In this document: positions 1 to 12,259 of the stretch, piece after piece
Layout: every line of letters starts with the position of its first letter
How positions within the stretch are numbered: the stretch's first letter is position 1
Source: Phoronis australis
Taxonomy: Eukaryota > Phoronida > Phoronidae
Length of the DNA: 64,000 bases
Assembly (NCBI GenBank): GCA_002633005.1
Contig: NMRA01000139.1
Span: forward strand, 498,050-562,049
Direction: 5' to 3'
Position numbers and translations under genes: made by a program
The notes under the pieces: generated by a model
Told to the model about the DNA's origin: nothing
The model's database searches: none
The model's input: only the letters and a program-made list of their open reading frames with translations

Positions 1-1660
1 TTACGATGTAAACTCTTCAAATATGACATAAGCAATGAATGTGCAAAGCAGCCGATACCCCGCCGTTCACGTCACTGACACATCAGCCAATCAGCGATGG
101 CTTTCCGAATTCAGTGTTTTGACCATGAATACGAATTGGCTTTTGTTTGGCACGCAAGTCAGGCAAATGTGAGTTTTATTTGTATGTTAGAACCGATTAA
201 CTGCAACATTATTTTGACTACAGTCCCCTTTTAAAGTCGCATCCATATGCAAGAATAGTCCACGAATCTTACACGCATGCGCCAATGAGAAACGTTTGAG
301 TAAACTATGTTCTGTGAAAAAACGGATTATTTCCGATGTAGGCGCATGGGCCTGCCATACCGGCATATAATATAGGCCCTACGGTAACATTTCAATTTAG
401 AATATGAAAACGCAATCACACGATAACTGCATAAATTGTGGAAGGTGAAAATTCAATTTTACCTATGCATTTTGGTCAAGCTTGCCTCATGTTTCGCAAG
501 ATAAGTGTTTGACTCCCCGCAATTGCACTTGATTCACTGCGCCGGTTCAGGCAGCCGGACAGCAAAAGGCTAAGGCATCTGATTGTATTGTTGTAGTATG
601 GAAAGAGAGTAGTATTTGAGAACCAAACAAGTGTCATCCAGTTTGTCTGTGTGAATTATGTTCAGCCATTTTGTACAAACGGGCCACTGCTTCTAGTTAG
701 GCATGCGTAGCGCACGCGCATTGGCGTGGTACTAGATAGAGTACCGGTACTTACCAAGTCGATACGCTCAGTGGGGATCTGCCGGCGGACGCGACAACAA
801 AACGCCGATTGCACTTTAAGTTAGGGAGTAATTGTCGAAAACAGCACTTGTTAATAAATTTATGCAACCAGAACGTGGACATGGCGGCGTTATTTGGATA
901 CTTTGCTATTGACTTAGAAATCCGATGTCGAGTGGTAGATTAATTTATAGCCATTGTAATAGTAACTGTTTTTAGTGTTATTTTTAATTAAATCGCGATT
1001 GTTTGGTTATCCTAGACATTTTTCAAAACTTGAGAACGCACACGCCAGTCCATGCGCGCACTCATCCTTTAATATGGGGGGCACGAATTTTTGACGATGT
1101 GGACCTTTTGCTAAGAAAAAAGAGGGAGGACTAAAAAAACGGGGTACCACCTTCAGAACTGGGAATTGTGCGTTTCCGCCATTTTAGTGGACTTTTGTCT
1201 CGTTTTCTCGGACTATTTGTTTCTCTGAGGCGGACCTTTTTGCCCACATCGCCAAATGGGGGGGGGGGCTCGTTCAGGGTTTGAGCTACCCGATCCCCCT
1301 CTGGGTGCGCGCATGCAGTCGATCCGGATTTGACGTCCGCGTATGGGAGGTTCGCGGTCCAGATTGTCTTCCCATTTAAGGATTTAATTGCAATAACTAG
1401 CATTAGTTTTCTTTGTATGGAGTGCTAAGAATCTGAATACTGACATTGTGTGTACGTGACTCCAAAACTCCAGCGTGTATATTTGGCAGAAAGAAAAAGC
1501 GATTGTGTGACAGTTGCAATCCTCATTATTTTGACAATGGCACCATTGCTTACTTGTGTCGACCTCAGTACACGATATCTTTGCTGGCTTTACTCTTTCA
1601 TGCTATTGCGGCTCGGGAAACACTTGTCTTCACGCAGCCGCGAAACTGTGCACTAGTGTA
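1..1660. other. Upstream flank of the five-finger gene; one dispersed repeat
   Basis: No exon could be assigned here with confidence. The 5' exon(s) of the gene whose main exon begins near 1684 should lie in or before this stretch, because that exon has no in-frame ATG between its acceptor and the first zinc finger. An ATG at about 880 opens only a 20-codon frame whose possible donors are in the wrong phase, so it was not used. Positions about 1045-1340 match 40820-41110 (see the repeat entry). Confidence 0.5.
1040..1340 (+). repeat. Dispersed repeat, copy 1 (second copy at 40820-41110)
   Basis: The segment shares a long ordered series of blocks with 40820-41110: an A-rich run after AGGACTAAAA, then a GGACTTTTGTCTCG block, then GACTTTTTGTTTC-like, CTGAGGC(G/T)GACC and CGCCAAAT(T/G)GGG blocks, ending near a GGTGCGC(G/C)CATGC block. 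Both copies are on the + strand. I see no terminal inverted repeats or coding sequence, so the class is unknown. Confidence 0.7.
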
Positions 1661-1683
1661 ATGTTAATTTACTTATTTTGCAG

Positions 1684-3406
1684 ATGGCGGCAAGAACGAG
1701 GGTTAAATTTTGTGGATTACTGCCCCGGTCAGTCAAATGCTGCGAACCTGCAACAGAATGTTGCTAAACCGACGATACCACTGAGAAACTTCACAGAATC
1801 TGAGAATGATTCGGTTTCGGCCCATCAACTAACTAGTGATTCTGTGAACAATGTAATCGTCGCCACCCTTCCGCTGAGCAGATCTCGAACGCCACCATCC
1901 ATCCAGCAAGGTTCTGCAAGTCAAAACAAGGGGGAAAATTTCTGGTGCGACATCTGCAAATGCGAATTCAGTGGACCCGCCCCCGCGGCACAACACTATG
2001 CCTCCGGTAAACACCTGCAGAAAATGCAGCACGTAAGTGATTCGGCAACTGAAAATGACGCAGCAGCTAACAAACCACATCCGAGTGAGGAGAATAAAGC
2101 GTGGTGCGATGTTTGCAAAGTTCCTTTTACAGGGCCATTGCCCGCAGCGCAACACTATGCCTCAATAAATCACCAACAGAAAGTGCAATATCAATCGAAA
2201 ATTGAAGATGAACCGGACAGTGGTTCAATTTCCACCGTCTCGTTGTCGTTAACACCAGGTCAACTTTTAAGCTGTCAACCTAAACATGATGGTCAGGGCT
2301 CGCTGCAGGAAACTGAGAGAGTGTGTAATCCATCTAGATCGAAAGATTTCTGGTGCAGCGTATGCAAAGTTCCACTAAGCGGACCGAAACCCGCGAGTCA
2401 GCACTACGCTTCCGTCAAACATCTTCAGAAGGAGGAATGTGAAATCGCAACGCGGACCCTAACTGATCTTGCACAAACCTCCACGAACATCGGCATTTCT
2501 TCATCAGCAAAGTTTGATGGAACCGTGAAAAGTAAAGACACATGGTGTGAGGTTTGCAAGGTACCATTAAGTGGACCCTTGCCAGCCGCGCAACATTATT
2601 CCTCTCCAAAGCATAAAATGAAACTGCAACTCTGTAGCGAAGCCGAGATCGGAGCCACCTGCGTTGCCGAGGCTGCACAGGGTTACGGCAGTACGGTAGC
2701 AAACCCGTCGAACTCAATAGTGAGTGAAAAAGGAATTCTAACTTTGACTGAACAGAACTCTCCTTTCACGCTGCAAGAAAACGATCCTTTGGTTGGACTA
2801 GAAGTGACAAAAGAAATCCCAACACATTCGTTTCCAACGAACAAGAGTAGGCAATCGTTGACGCTACCTGTTGGGTCAACCGTCGAGCGTGAATGCAGTG
2901 ATGTGAAATTTGAAATGAGTAACAAGTGGTGTGGTCTGTGCAAAGTTCCCCTTACCGGCCCGGAACCCGCCAAACAACACTATGAATCAGCGAAGCACAT
3001 AATAAGGTTCAGGGCCGTTTGTGACGGAGACGCCAATCCTTTGGTATCTACTGGTGGGCTGACAAAGCAGGAGGTTGGTGGACGCCCGGATTTGTTTAGA
3101 GAGGACAAAACTCAGAGAAACTTATCTTTCAGAAGTTTTGATGTGTCTTTTGTTGAAAAAAGCGAGACGCAATCTCAAGGTGATGTGTCGACGCCTACCC
3201 AATTGATTGACGAGTGCTCCTTGAAAATGAATTCTTTACACATTAGCGAGGACGTTCCAGAATCGTTACAGGCGAAAGTCGACCACAAAGGTCATCAAAA
3301 ATTAGTAGGAATCGCTGCCTGCTTTAAGCAGGAGCCTCTCGATGATTCCGGTATTGGAAACGATTCGCACTTGTTTGATGAAAGCGAGGAGCCAGATTTG
3401 CGTTAA
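1684..3406 (+). CDS. Five-finger JAZ/ZNF346-type C2H2 zinc-finger protein, main (last) exon
   Basis: The open frame carries five fingers with the exact spacing C-x2-C-x12-H-x5-H, cores such as WCDVCKVPFTGPLPAAQHY, at about 1943, 2101, 2350, 2542 and 2926. This is the finger type of ZNF346/JAZ and dsRBP-ZFa, which bind double-stranded RNA or RNA-DNA hybrids rather than DNA. Linkers are long, Ser/Thr-rich and probably disordered. The stop is at 3404-3406. The 5' edge is placed after a TTATTTTGCAG acceptor ending at 1683, which requires an upstream coding exon ending in phase 2. An in-frame ATG at 1661 exists but would translate through the acceptor. The C-terminus has a consensus SUMO site (FKQE) and a DSGIGNDS stretch like an extended beta-TrCP degron. 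The fingers closely resemble the B-type fingers of the 12823-26639 protein, so the two genes are probably related. Role in dsRNA binding is inferred from the fingers. Confidence 0.85.
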
Positions 3407-3886
3407 ACTTTTACACGTGTTCATCAAATTCTACTGGATAAGATTGTGGGTATATTCTTTTTCCAACTGTTCCCATGAGGCTTGTAGTAGCCAAAAAGCC
3501 AATTTGCCTAAAAGCAGCTTGCGTAGCTTTGCTAATGATAAATATCAGAATCTTAATCGGATTAATTGGCGGATCCAGGACATCGCAAGAGGGAGGTCTA
3601 GTCGCAATTTCCGAAGGGAAATATTTGGGTAAGGCTTACACTATTCTGCCCATAGAGAGCCTTAAATCAACCTATCAAAATACATTATGTGTTATGATAT
3701 TACAATGTGTAGTCCAAACCACGGCGTATCTAGACAACCGGACACGTTGGCACCAATACGGACAACGTTTGTTCATATCTTGCACATGGACCATGGGCGC
3801 ATTATTTAGACTGCGTATATAACCATCAAAATTATTATTATAATGATAATTATGATGGAACAGTGGGTGGTGTCGGAATTTTGCGA

Positions 3887-3892
3887 AATAAA
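3887..3892 (+). other. Candidate poly(A) signal of the five-finger gene
   Basis: An AATAAA hexamer lies about 480 bases past the stop at 3406 on the same strand. No other canonical hexamer was noticed nearer to the stop. Confidence 0.45.
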
Positions 3893-3949
3893 GCAAGCAA
3901 AATAGAAAGGCTCACAGGTTACGTAGGCCTTCTACAAGTCGATCGCGAC

Positions 3950-4870
3950 AAACACTTGCTTTAATTTCACTGTTTATTTTCAGCATGTCTATACCAGCCT
4001 GTTTGAGGAATTTTGCAAGTGTTTCAATGTTTTTGTTAGCTATTACAGACTTCATTAAAACTGCTTTACTTCCAAAGCATTTTTTTCTGCTTTGCTAAGC
4101 GAAACACCGACCAACATGGTGTTCTGGTGTTTCATCCTCTATCCAGCATTTGGGGCAGCAGGAATCTGTTGCTCGACTTGTTGTTTGCTTATGTTTCTGC
4201 AGGTTACAATGACCTGTTATCACTTGCATTGCCAACTGCAGTTGAGACAGACTCAAAACTTGTTCGTAAAACCACCTCTTTTGTTGTTTTACAGTTACCT
4301 CTCAATAGCCCAAGATGATTTCCATCATTGTAATGACCAATTCCTTTTTCCTAAATCAAGGGAGGCATAAGGGACATGTAATATTGGTTCAGGTCGTCCA
4401 AATTCAATTTCTGAACAAAGTTTGGCAAATCGATCTCCTGCAACAGTACCCCGGATGCCAACGTGTCCAAGCAACTGTGATACGGTTATATTTTCCTAAA
4501 TTATTTAGACTAGTGAATTGCTGAACTATATGTCATTCCATAACATTGTTTTTATGGGTTTAATAACTGACTGGCTATCTGACAGGATAGATACAGTTTT
4601 ATTTTTGATTCCCTTTTCGAGCAGTTCTTTTACAACTTAAGAAATTGCAAAGGTCTCTGCTTGGAAATCGAAACTTTGTTATCCGAGATTTCTCAATTGA
4701 TGGTATACCAGTCGGTTATTCATGGGAAACCCGCACTAACCAGTTTTGAACCGCAACTGTATTCTTAGATGGCGCTTGCATCAAAGTTTCTGATTTGGTC
4801 GTAAGGCCCCCAGAGAAGTGTTCAGTGCCATTTTCAGCTGATCTACATTTCATGTCAGATGTTATTACTG
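3950..4870 (-). mobile_element. Degenerate LINE (non-LTR retrotransposon) 3' part: RNase H and C-terminal zinc knuckle
   Basis: Read on the minus strand, about 4700-4590 encodes an RNase H core with FQAET and, a little further, ILSDSQSVIK. These match the E- and D-containing active-site motifs of LINE RNase H domains. Then 4490-4440 gives LGHVGIRG, the degenerate final H/D motif, and 4225-4095 gives a GHCNLQKHKQ segment followed by CPKCWIEDETPEHHV. This is the typical C-terminal LINE segment (GHCN, then C-x2-C, ET-x-EH). Several in-frame stops and frame changes show it is dead. Part of it is repeated at 5884-6117. Confidence 0.75.
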
Positions 4871-6425
4871 GGATTTTCCAGTGCATTGGTGTTTGCCAAC
4901 ACGCTGGGATACCGTGACGGCAAGCATTGCGCATCAGCAAGACAATGACGGATACAAAACGTTACTCCAATGCATTAACCCATATGTCTCATAGTGGTGA
5001 CACATTTTCTTTTAAAGGATTTACCCTCTTTCTTACCGAAAACTTTGAAAATTTCTGACACTGATATCGTCGTGAAGGCGAACTGCAGAATTTTGAATCA
5101 GACGATTCGTTCTTATCTTGAATTACTTGCAAATAAATGAAGCTGTAATTAAGAAAAGTTTTGGGATGCTGGCCCACAAATTGATCGTCAACTGACGGTT
5201 ACCAGTCCAAAGCTTAGTTGATGAGCTAGGCCTATTATAGATTTTTGTTGTCATTTCTGTAATTTTGATGCTGTACGCTGTCTCTAAAAATATATTGCTC
5301 TATGCGAGTTTGGGGCTATGTAATAATAATGATCTATGTCATGAAATGCGGAGTGTAATATTAGAAAGTAGTGAGCGTGCCACATATTTCACAGTTTGTG
5401 TCATTGCTACATGGTTGTTTAAATTATCGTGTGCAACAGCAAATTTCATTGATCTTGTCAATCACGGGCCCGATCCAAGAAATTGATTTAAGTTCCTCTG
5501 AGTCAGATTTGTCTAAACTTCCAAACTTTGAAACTTCAACATACGGTAAGGTTGTGGCGCGCATGGTATCTTCGATGTTTTAATCAGTGTGAGACAATCG
5601 CCGAAAAGCTTCTTCATAAGAAGCGCCTATTTGGAGCATCACTGTCTCCACTGGGGTTAGTCGAGACAGTGGCATTGTCTAAATCCAGCACTTAGAAACC
5701 AAGGAAAGCTAACTGGGCATGGCGATATGTGTCTGTGATTTATAACACATGGATCGCCAATTCAGCGCACAAAATCTGTGATCTTGCGCACAAGCCGCGA
5801 AGTCACTATTTAAAAGCAGCACCATCGTTGGGTTCAATAACCATAGTACCTCGCTGACCAAGCAAGATTTCACAAGGGGCCANGTTCGTAAAACCACCTC
5901 TTTTGTTGTTTTACAGTTACCTCTCAATAGCCCAAGATGATTTCCATCATTGTAATGACCAATTCCTTTTTCCTAAATCAAGGGAGGCATAAGGGACATG
6001 TAATATTGGTTCAGGTCGTCCAAATTCAATTTCTGAACAAAGTTTGGCAAATCGATCTCCTGCAACAGTACCCCGGATGCCAACGTGTCCAAGCAACTGT
6101 GATACGGTTATATTTTCGATGTTTTAATCAGTGTGAGACAATCGCCGAAAAGCTTCTTCATAAGAAGCGCCTATTTGGAGCATCACCGTCTCCACTGGGG
6201 TTAGTCGAGACAGTGGCATTGTCTAAATCCAGCACTTAGAAACCAAGGAAAGCTAACTGGGCATGGCGATATGTGTCTGTGATTTATAACACATGGATCG
6301 CCAACTCAGCGCACAAAATCTGTGATCTTGCGCACAAGCCGCGAAGTCACTATTTACAAGCAGCACCATCGTTGGGTTCAATAACCATAGTACCTCGCTG
6401 ACCAAGCAAGATTTCACAAGGGGCC
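4264..6425. repeat. Interleaved direct duplication around lone N 5883 (A-C / B-D blocks)
   Basis: Block A (4264-4496) is nearly identical to block B (5884-6117), and block C (5571-5881) is nearly identical to block D (6117-6424). A and C are separated by about 1.07 kb, whereas B and D are directly fused, and the single N at 5883 sits between C and B. The order A-1.07kb-C-N-B-D is what results if two alleles, one lacking the 1.07 kb, were laid end to end. A genuine tandem duplication is the alternative. Confidence 0.85.
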
Positions 6426-6851
6426 AAAAATTTTCAATGAGGGGACAGTTATTGAACTCTACCTTGGAGTTACAAATTTACTTCCAACAAGTAGGTCGCC
6501 TGCTCACTAACCGGGAAGTTGCGCCTCTTCTGGAAATTCCATACAAAAATATTGAAGTAAATCTAATTAGCCCTCTATAATCCATGATGGATTGTATCAA
6601 TATGTGGGTGTGTTAATATTGAAGCATGAGGTTCTCTGCGAATGTTATCCTCATTCATGAATTTTAAGTCATGTGACCTCTGTAGAACACGAGACAACTG
6701 AAAATTAAATTTATTTACAAAATGAACAGTCAACAACAAGTATGAATGGTATTGCAAAACGACCTCTATGGTAGCACATGAAAACTATATAAAATCATAA
6801 TAAATACTGCAAGAGTCCAGAAGTGGAGCACATCACATGCCCACAAAAAGT
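6426..6851. other. Intergenic / 3' UTR of the CFAP141-like gene
   Basis: No open frame of interest on either strand. The 3' part is probably the 3' UTR of the minus-strand gene that stops at 6852. Confidence 0.5.
6710..6715 (-). other. Candidate poly(A) signal of the CFAP141-like gene
   Basis: TTTATT on the plus strand is AATAAA on the minus strand, about 140 bases beyond the minus-strand stop at 6852. Confidence 0.5.
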
Positions 6852-9800
6852 TTAAAAACGCTGTAGATGGAAAGTCTTTCCTGTTGCTTGCAGTTCTTTT
6901 TCAAACGCTGAGTATTCATTCTCAAGTAGTCTCTTTAGAGCCTCTCTCCGCACCTGAAGACAAAACGGGCAAAATTTTGAAAAGGTAACCAAATAAAACA
7001 CCAATTCACATTCAAGAGATACAAGAAAAAATGTGGCAACTGCATAAGCATGGGTGCTCCAAGTCATAAGATATATGAGGTAAACAAAACTTGTTAAACG
7101 TTATTTAAGACATTTGTTGTCAACAGGTCTGTGCACTTAGACAAACATCAAGTTCAACTAAGTAAAAGTGCATATTTTATGAAAGTAGAAAGCTTGCAGA
7201 CTTCCATTTTTCAGTAACTTTATACAAATCTGTCATTGATTGGAATTACCTGAATATGACAAAATATAAATACACTTTCATAGCAAAACCATCTTATCAA
7301 TAACATGGCCAAATTTCATTAGATTTAAATGATCAAAATAAAATCATGAAAATGCTGCTTCAGTGTCCTAAATTATTTTGTTTTTGTTTTTTTTTTCCAA
7401 TTCATGACTGTTTTCATAAAATTGTTAATTTTGATAGCCTTTCTGGAAAAGTGGAAAGTGTTCAAAATAATTCAAAGCAGTTTTGAGAACAGAGCCAAAA
7501 GCATAGTATGTAAACATGGTATATAAAAGTTTTTGAAGACATGACATTCTGAAATTAGTCAAAACTAGAATTTTTACATGCTCCGTCTTATACAACAGAA
7601 AAAGCAACATGAGGTGAGTATTTTGAATTGAACTCTCATCCGTCGTGGAGGTATAAAACAGATTGTATGATTTGCCCAAGTGTTTGGCAAAAGATAGGGC
7701 ACACTTGCCAACTGTCCCGCTTTTAGAAGCTCTGTCCTGCGACTCGTCACGGCATCAAATTTTTTCATTTGTTGACACACGTTACACAATTTCTGTCTCA
7801 TTGCATGTTTCTGTGATTTTGAAAACCATTCCCCCTCTCCCCATTCCATTTTATTGGCTTGGCTAAAAACAAAATAAACAAAAAGCACTGCTGGTATGTT
7901 TTTGCATGTTGTGGTAGATATTTGTCCATTCCGGAATGGCCTGGATTCAGATGTCCTGTTTTTTTCATTTTCAAATGTTTGCAACTATGCTCCTGTGTCT
8001 AGTCAGGCAAGTTCAGAAGAATTTACAATGCACCTTTAAATTTCCTGCTGAAATTATAATGAAGCAATAAAAATTAATGGCATTACTGGAATTGCAACTG
8101 GCAAACTGAATCAGATCTTAATGCAAAATAATGACTGCCAGCCAATATAGTCACAACAGCATTCCTTCAAATGCCCCTTCGACCATGCAGCATTGTGGGT
8201 AAATACTGCAGAACTACAGAGGGCACTGTGGTATTCCGTGATGCTTTATGTTTGGTATCAAGTCGCAGAAGCACTACAGAGGGTTACTCACTGCTAAGCA
8301 TGCCTTGTTTGCTAAACGGGCTTCACCAATTTTTCTGAAGTGTTGCTCCTTCGCATGTTTGAATCCAAGCTTTAATTCTAATTTTTCTTCCCATATAGAG
8401 CGCAGATGGTTAGTTTCCTCTCTGCAACAAGACAAGTAACCGTTAAATTGTCATGAACGAGGTAATCATGTGACAAGAAATTTTCAGTTTCACAATTTAC
8501 ACGCAAATCCAAAAATAAAGTTTTCTAACCAAAAGAAACAACTGACATCTATTAACAACACAAAATGATAATCAAAATCAACATATACAAAAACAATAAC
8601 CATAGCAAAAGAAATAAAACTTTACAAATTCTTAGTTCTCAAACAGAATTGAGTCATGGTGCTTCCATTTCGTCAGCTAGCTGAACCCAACCTATTAGGA
8701 ACTTATGCAAGTTACACTTTTAATTGGGAACTATTTACCCCATCGCATGATCCGTAAAGCACCCAGCTTGCTGATAGCATATCTGGCCATGCAACCGACA
8801 ACAATTTATTGTTGTCCTAAACCAATTACTGTTCATGGTTGGTAAATGACTAATCCTGTTGCATGCGCATAATTATTTAAGTGTCAAATGCAGCTCTACT
8901 ACGCACTAAGAAGCAGGTAAACATCAACTGCGCATCACATATGCGTGTAGCTAGATCCATCCCCCTTTATCCAATATTTTGTTCACTCAACAGAATTTTT
9001 TGTTTTAATGATCCACATATGGGCACATGTACATAGCCATCACTTACACACACAGGCGGCTGTGTTGTTGTATTTTATCCCTTCTTGGTATTTCTTAATT
9101 CTAAGTTGAATACGCAGCAATGCCTTACCATTTTGTAACAGATAAATTATGTTGTAGTCTCAATGTAATAAACACGGTATGCAATTTTACAGAAATATAC
9201 GACATATACCCACATGTGACTAATACCGGACATTGGATCAGATTTATGGGTATAGGTGAATGGGCCTAAATACACACATAGACTAGCTGTACTGTATCTT
9301 GGCCAGGGACAATGAAAATCATGTTCTAAAGTCAAAATGGCCAGCCTTGTGGTATGACTATACGCAACATTTTCCCTCTGGGAATTAATGAGCATGAAAA
9401 ATAAACCAACTTTGGAATCACCAATTTCATCCGTACAATAAAGAACAGGCGTGGTACACTGCACACAACTTATAAATACACATGTGAAAATTTCTAAGCT
9501 ACTCAACCTCATCCAAGATTTTCTTATCTCCTGTTCTCGTGGATCTAAATCACAGCTACAACAAGTGAACTATGCCAATTAAGAACCAATCTAATGACAC
9601 AATGAGCCCGAAACAAATCACACACCATTATAACTTATTAAGCTGGACACTAAACTTGTAACTAAACAAGCCTGATACAAGCTATTGTACAATATTGTAC
9701 AATATTGTACCATATTGTATTCACTATTATGCACTATTATATCGCAACACCGAGCAGTACCAGCTTGTTTTAAAATATTACCTAAAGCATTTAATTGTCA

Positions 9801-12259
9801 AAGGTCTGGAAATATTTGTGGTTGTATTGAGCAATAAAGTATTTTACAACACAACCACACATATTTCCAGGAAAATTATAAATACATTTGTTTATTAAAT
9901 AAAAGAATCACAAACATCAAAAAGAGCTGGTGCATCTGTGGACAAAGAGAGCACAGCCAAAACATAATGGTCACAGCGCCCGTTCTAGTAAACTGTTCAT
10001 TGTTGGTCTTTAACTTGAGATTTGCAATATGCTTGAGGCAGCAACAAAGCTACTTTCCACCACAAAATCCAAGTTTTCATCTAGACCACTTAACAGTATG
10101 GTGTTGGTATCTAACTGTTCATCACTCAGTTAGAAGTGAATTGAGGGGTTTGAAAGAACCAACAGTTCATTATTGCTGGACACCAGGCTCAAAAATTTGA
10201 CTAATGTCATGGCATGTTATTTTATGCCCCACACATTTTCTCAAGAAACAAAGAACAATTAGTTCCTACAAACCCAGAAACCACTTCCTGTCTGAGTAAG
10301 GAGCCAGTTGAGTCTAGTTTTATGGCGGCAAGTGTCCAAAATCAAAAGTTCGCTCCCAGGATGGGAACACAGGTTTATAGCTACTTGTTTTGATTGTTTC
10401 ACTTTCCAATGAAGTATTTACTAGGAATGGCTAAGTACAGTTACTGCCTTCACTCTGCGCTAGTTCTTACAATGTTTTAAGTCAAACTTTAGTTGTCAAA
10501 ATAGCCACGATTCTAATCCAACACAGAATTCATGCAGGAAAACTTCACTTCTTTGTATAAACCCAATGAGCATATATTCGACAGGCTTGTCTGGAGACAA
10601 CGCTCAGGTAAGGTGAACTTAGACGAATCTGAAGTCAAAAACTTAAGACGAATTTAAGATTCCTGTTTTGAAATGGATTTAAGATAATTTTTAGTTTCAA
10701 ATTAAAATTTGTCTTAATCACTTTTCTATGAATTGACAACCTGCCCTTCAAGGTTTTATATATGTTCATAAGTAGTAAAATTGTGTGTTGCCGTTATACC
10801 ACACAAAATGACCATACAAAATGACCACACAAAATGACCATACAAAATGACCACACAAAATGACCACACAAAATGACCATACAAAATGACCATACAAAAT
10901 GACCACACAAAATGACCATACAAAATGACCATACAAAATGACCATACAAAATGACCACACAAAATGACCATACAAAATGACCATACAAAATGACCATACA
11001 AAATGACCATACAAAATGACCATACAAAATGACCATACAAAATGACCANNNNNNNNNNNNNNNNNNNNNNNNNNNNNNNNNNNNNNNNNNNNNNNNNNNN
11101 NNNNNNNNNNNNNNNNNNNNNNNNNNNNNNNNNNNNNNNNNNNNNNNNNNNNNNNNNNNNNNNNNNNNNNNNNNNNNNNNNNNNNNNNNNNNNNNNNNNN
11201 NNNNNNNNNNNNNNNNNNNNNNNNNNNNNNNNNNNNNNNNNNNNNNNNNNNNNNNNNNNNNNNNNNNNNNNNNNNNNNNNNNNNNNNNNNNNNNNNNNNN
11301 NNNNNNNNNNNNNNNNNNNNNNNNNNNNNNNNNNNNNNNNNNNNNNNNNNNNNNNNNNNNNNNNNNNNNNNNNNNNNNNNNNNNNNNNNNNNNNNNNNNN
11401 NNNNNNNNNNNNNNNNNNNNNNNNNNNNNNNNNNNNNNNNNNNNNNNNNNNNNNNNNNNNNNNNNNNNNNNNNNNNNNNNNNNNNNNNNNNNNNNNNNNN
11501 NNNNNNNNNNNNNNNNNNNNNNNNNNNNNNNNGGGGGGGGGGGGGGGGCCTGGGCCCCCCTCTAAATCTGCCTATGTAACATACAAAATCCTGGCAATCT
11601 GTTCCTAGTGGTTGTACTGTTTACTAGCAATGAATGCTCAGTGCAAACAGGCTAGAGTCTTATCAGCATTCTGGTTAGCAAGCTATGGTGCATTTGGCTG
11701 GATTCTTTATGAAAGCCAGGTTCCAACATTACTGCACAACACAATTGCTACTGACACCGATTGTGTGGCAGCCCGCTTCGTAAGCAAGGGTTTGTTAATG
11801 TGAACTGAACACAAAGGTGTTTTAATGCTATACTGAGTCACTTCTCATGAGGAACTTGAGCTCTATTCTAGTAATTTTGAATGATTTTGATTTCACATGT
11901 TGCGACATATAGCACTATGAACACAAACATGCTAGGCCTGCCATCAGTGCTGGGGGTATCAAACATACTAGCCCGTTAGAATCATCAGAGAACATTAAAA
12001 GTGACTACTGCCACTTTAAGTGTAAGCCTCAGGTACCAAACGGCAGAGTTGTTCAGGCATCCTGAAGAAGATTATTGATTGAATCATCATCGATTACCCG
12101 GCGGCTCAATAACAACGTCAAGGGACAGCGATTATATTGATAAAATGTAAACTGGAATGTTATCGATACCTTTACTCTGTCCTTCTGTCTGCTTAACGCT
12201 TCTGTCAGACTTTTATTGTTAGTCATTCGCTCATATCGCAATGTTGTTGCTTCGCTCAT
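6852..12259 (-). CDS. CFAP141: CFAP141 (C1orf189)-like ciliary microtubule inner protein
   Basis: Three exons on the minus strand. The last (6953-6852) encodes 33 residues starting VRREALKRLLENEY and ending GKTFHLQRF before a TAA. The same layout ends vertebrate CFAP141: VR-x-A, an acidic helix, then a GK-x-F-x-x-x-RF terminus. The preceding exon (8421-8292) has clean splice sites (TTGTTGCAG; TTAGCA followed by GTGAGT), a matching phase 0 junction, and encodes a charged helix with IWEEKLELKL and EARLANKACLA. A first exon is proposed at 12259 to about 12176 (MSEATTLRYERM..., donor GTAAAG). Joining it needs an acceptor four bases inside the strong one, or a missed small exon, so its link is less sure. 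Predicted length about 100 aa, like human CFAP141, a doublet-microtubule inner protein. Helical throughout, no signal peptide. It lies head to head with the zinc-finger/helicase gene. Confidence 0.75.
10797..11048 (+). repeat. 13-bp minisatellite abutting an assembly gap
   Basis: About 19 copies of a 13-base unit ACAAAATGACCAT / ACAAAATGACCAC run directly into the N run at 11049. Units alternate in a single T/C position. 13 is not a multiple of 3, so all three minus frames stay open, which explains the spurious GHFVW-type frames. The true array is probably longer. Confidence 0.95.
11049..11532. other. Assembly gap (484 N)
   Basis: Unresolved bases between the 13-bp minisatellite and a 16-base G run (11533-11548). 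The low-complexity edges suggest that the gap was caused by repeats. Confidence 0.99.

Larger units (their letters stand above)
8422..12175. other. Large intron of the CFAP141-like gene
   Basis: AT-rich, no supported coding sequence. It contains a short tandem of TTGTACAATA units near 9685-9715, the 13-bp minisatellite at 10797-11048, an N run and a G homopolymer. The short open frames here are not conserved-looking. Confidence 0.5.

Noticed and set aside
1131-1403. Minus-strand 90-residue frame
   Set aside because: Overlaps the dispersed repeat that recurs at 40820-41110, where the frame is not kept.
10756-11040. Three overlapping minus-strand frames reading GHFVWSFCMVILY repeatedly
   Set aside because: They are translations of the 13-bp minisatellite; every frame is open because the unit lacks stops and shifts frame each copy.
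11029-11608. Long plus-strand frames across 11049-11532
   Set aside because: They consist of N and a G homopolymer.
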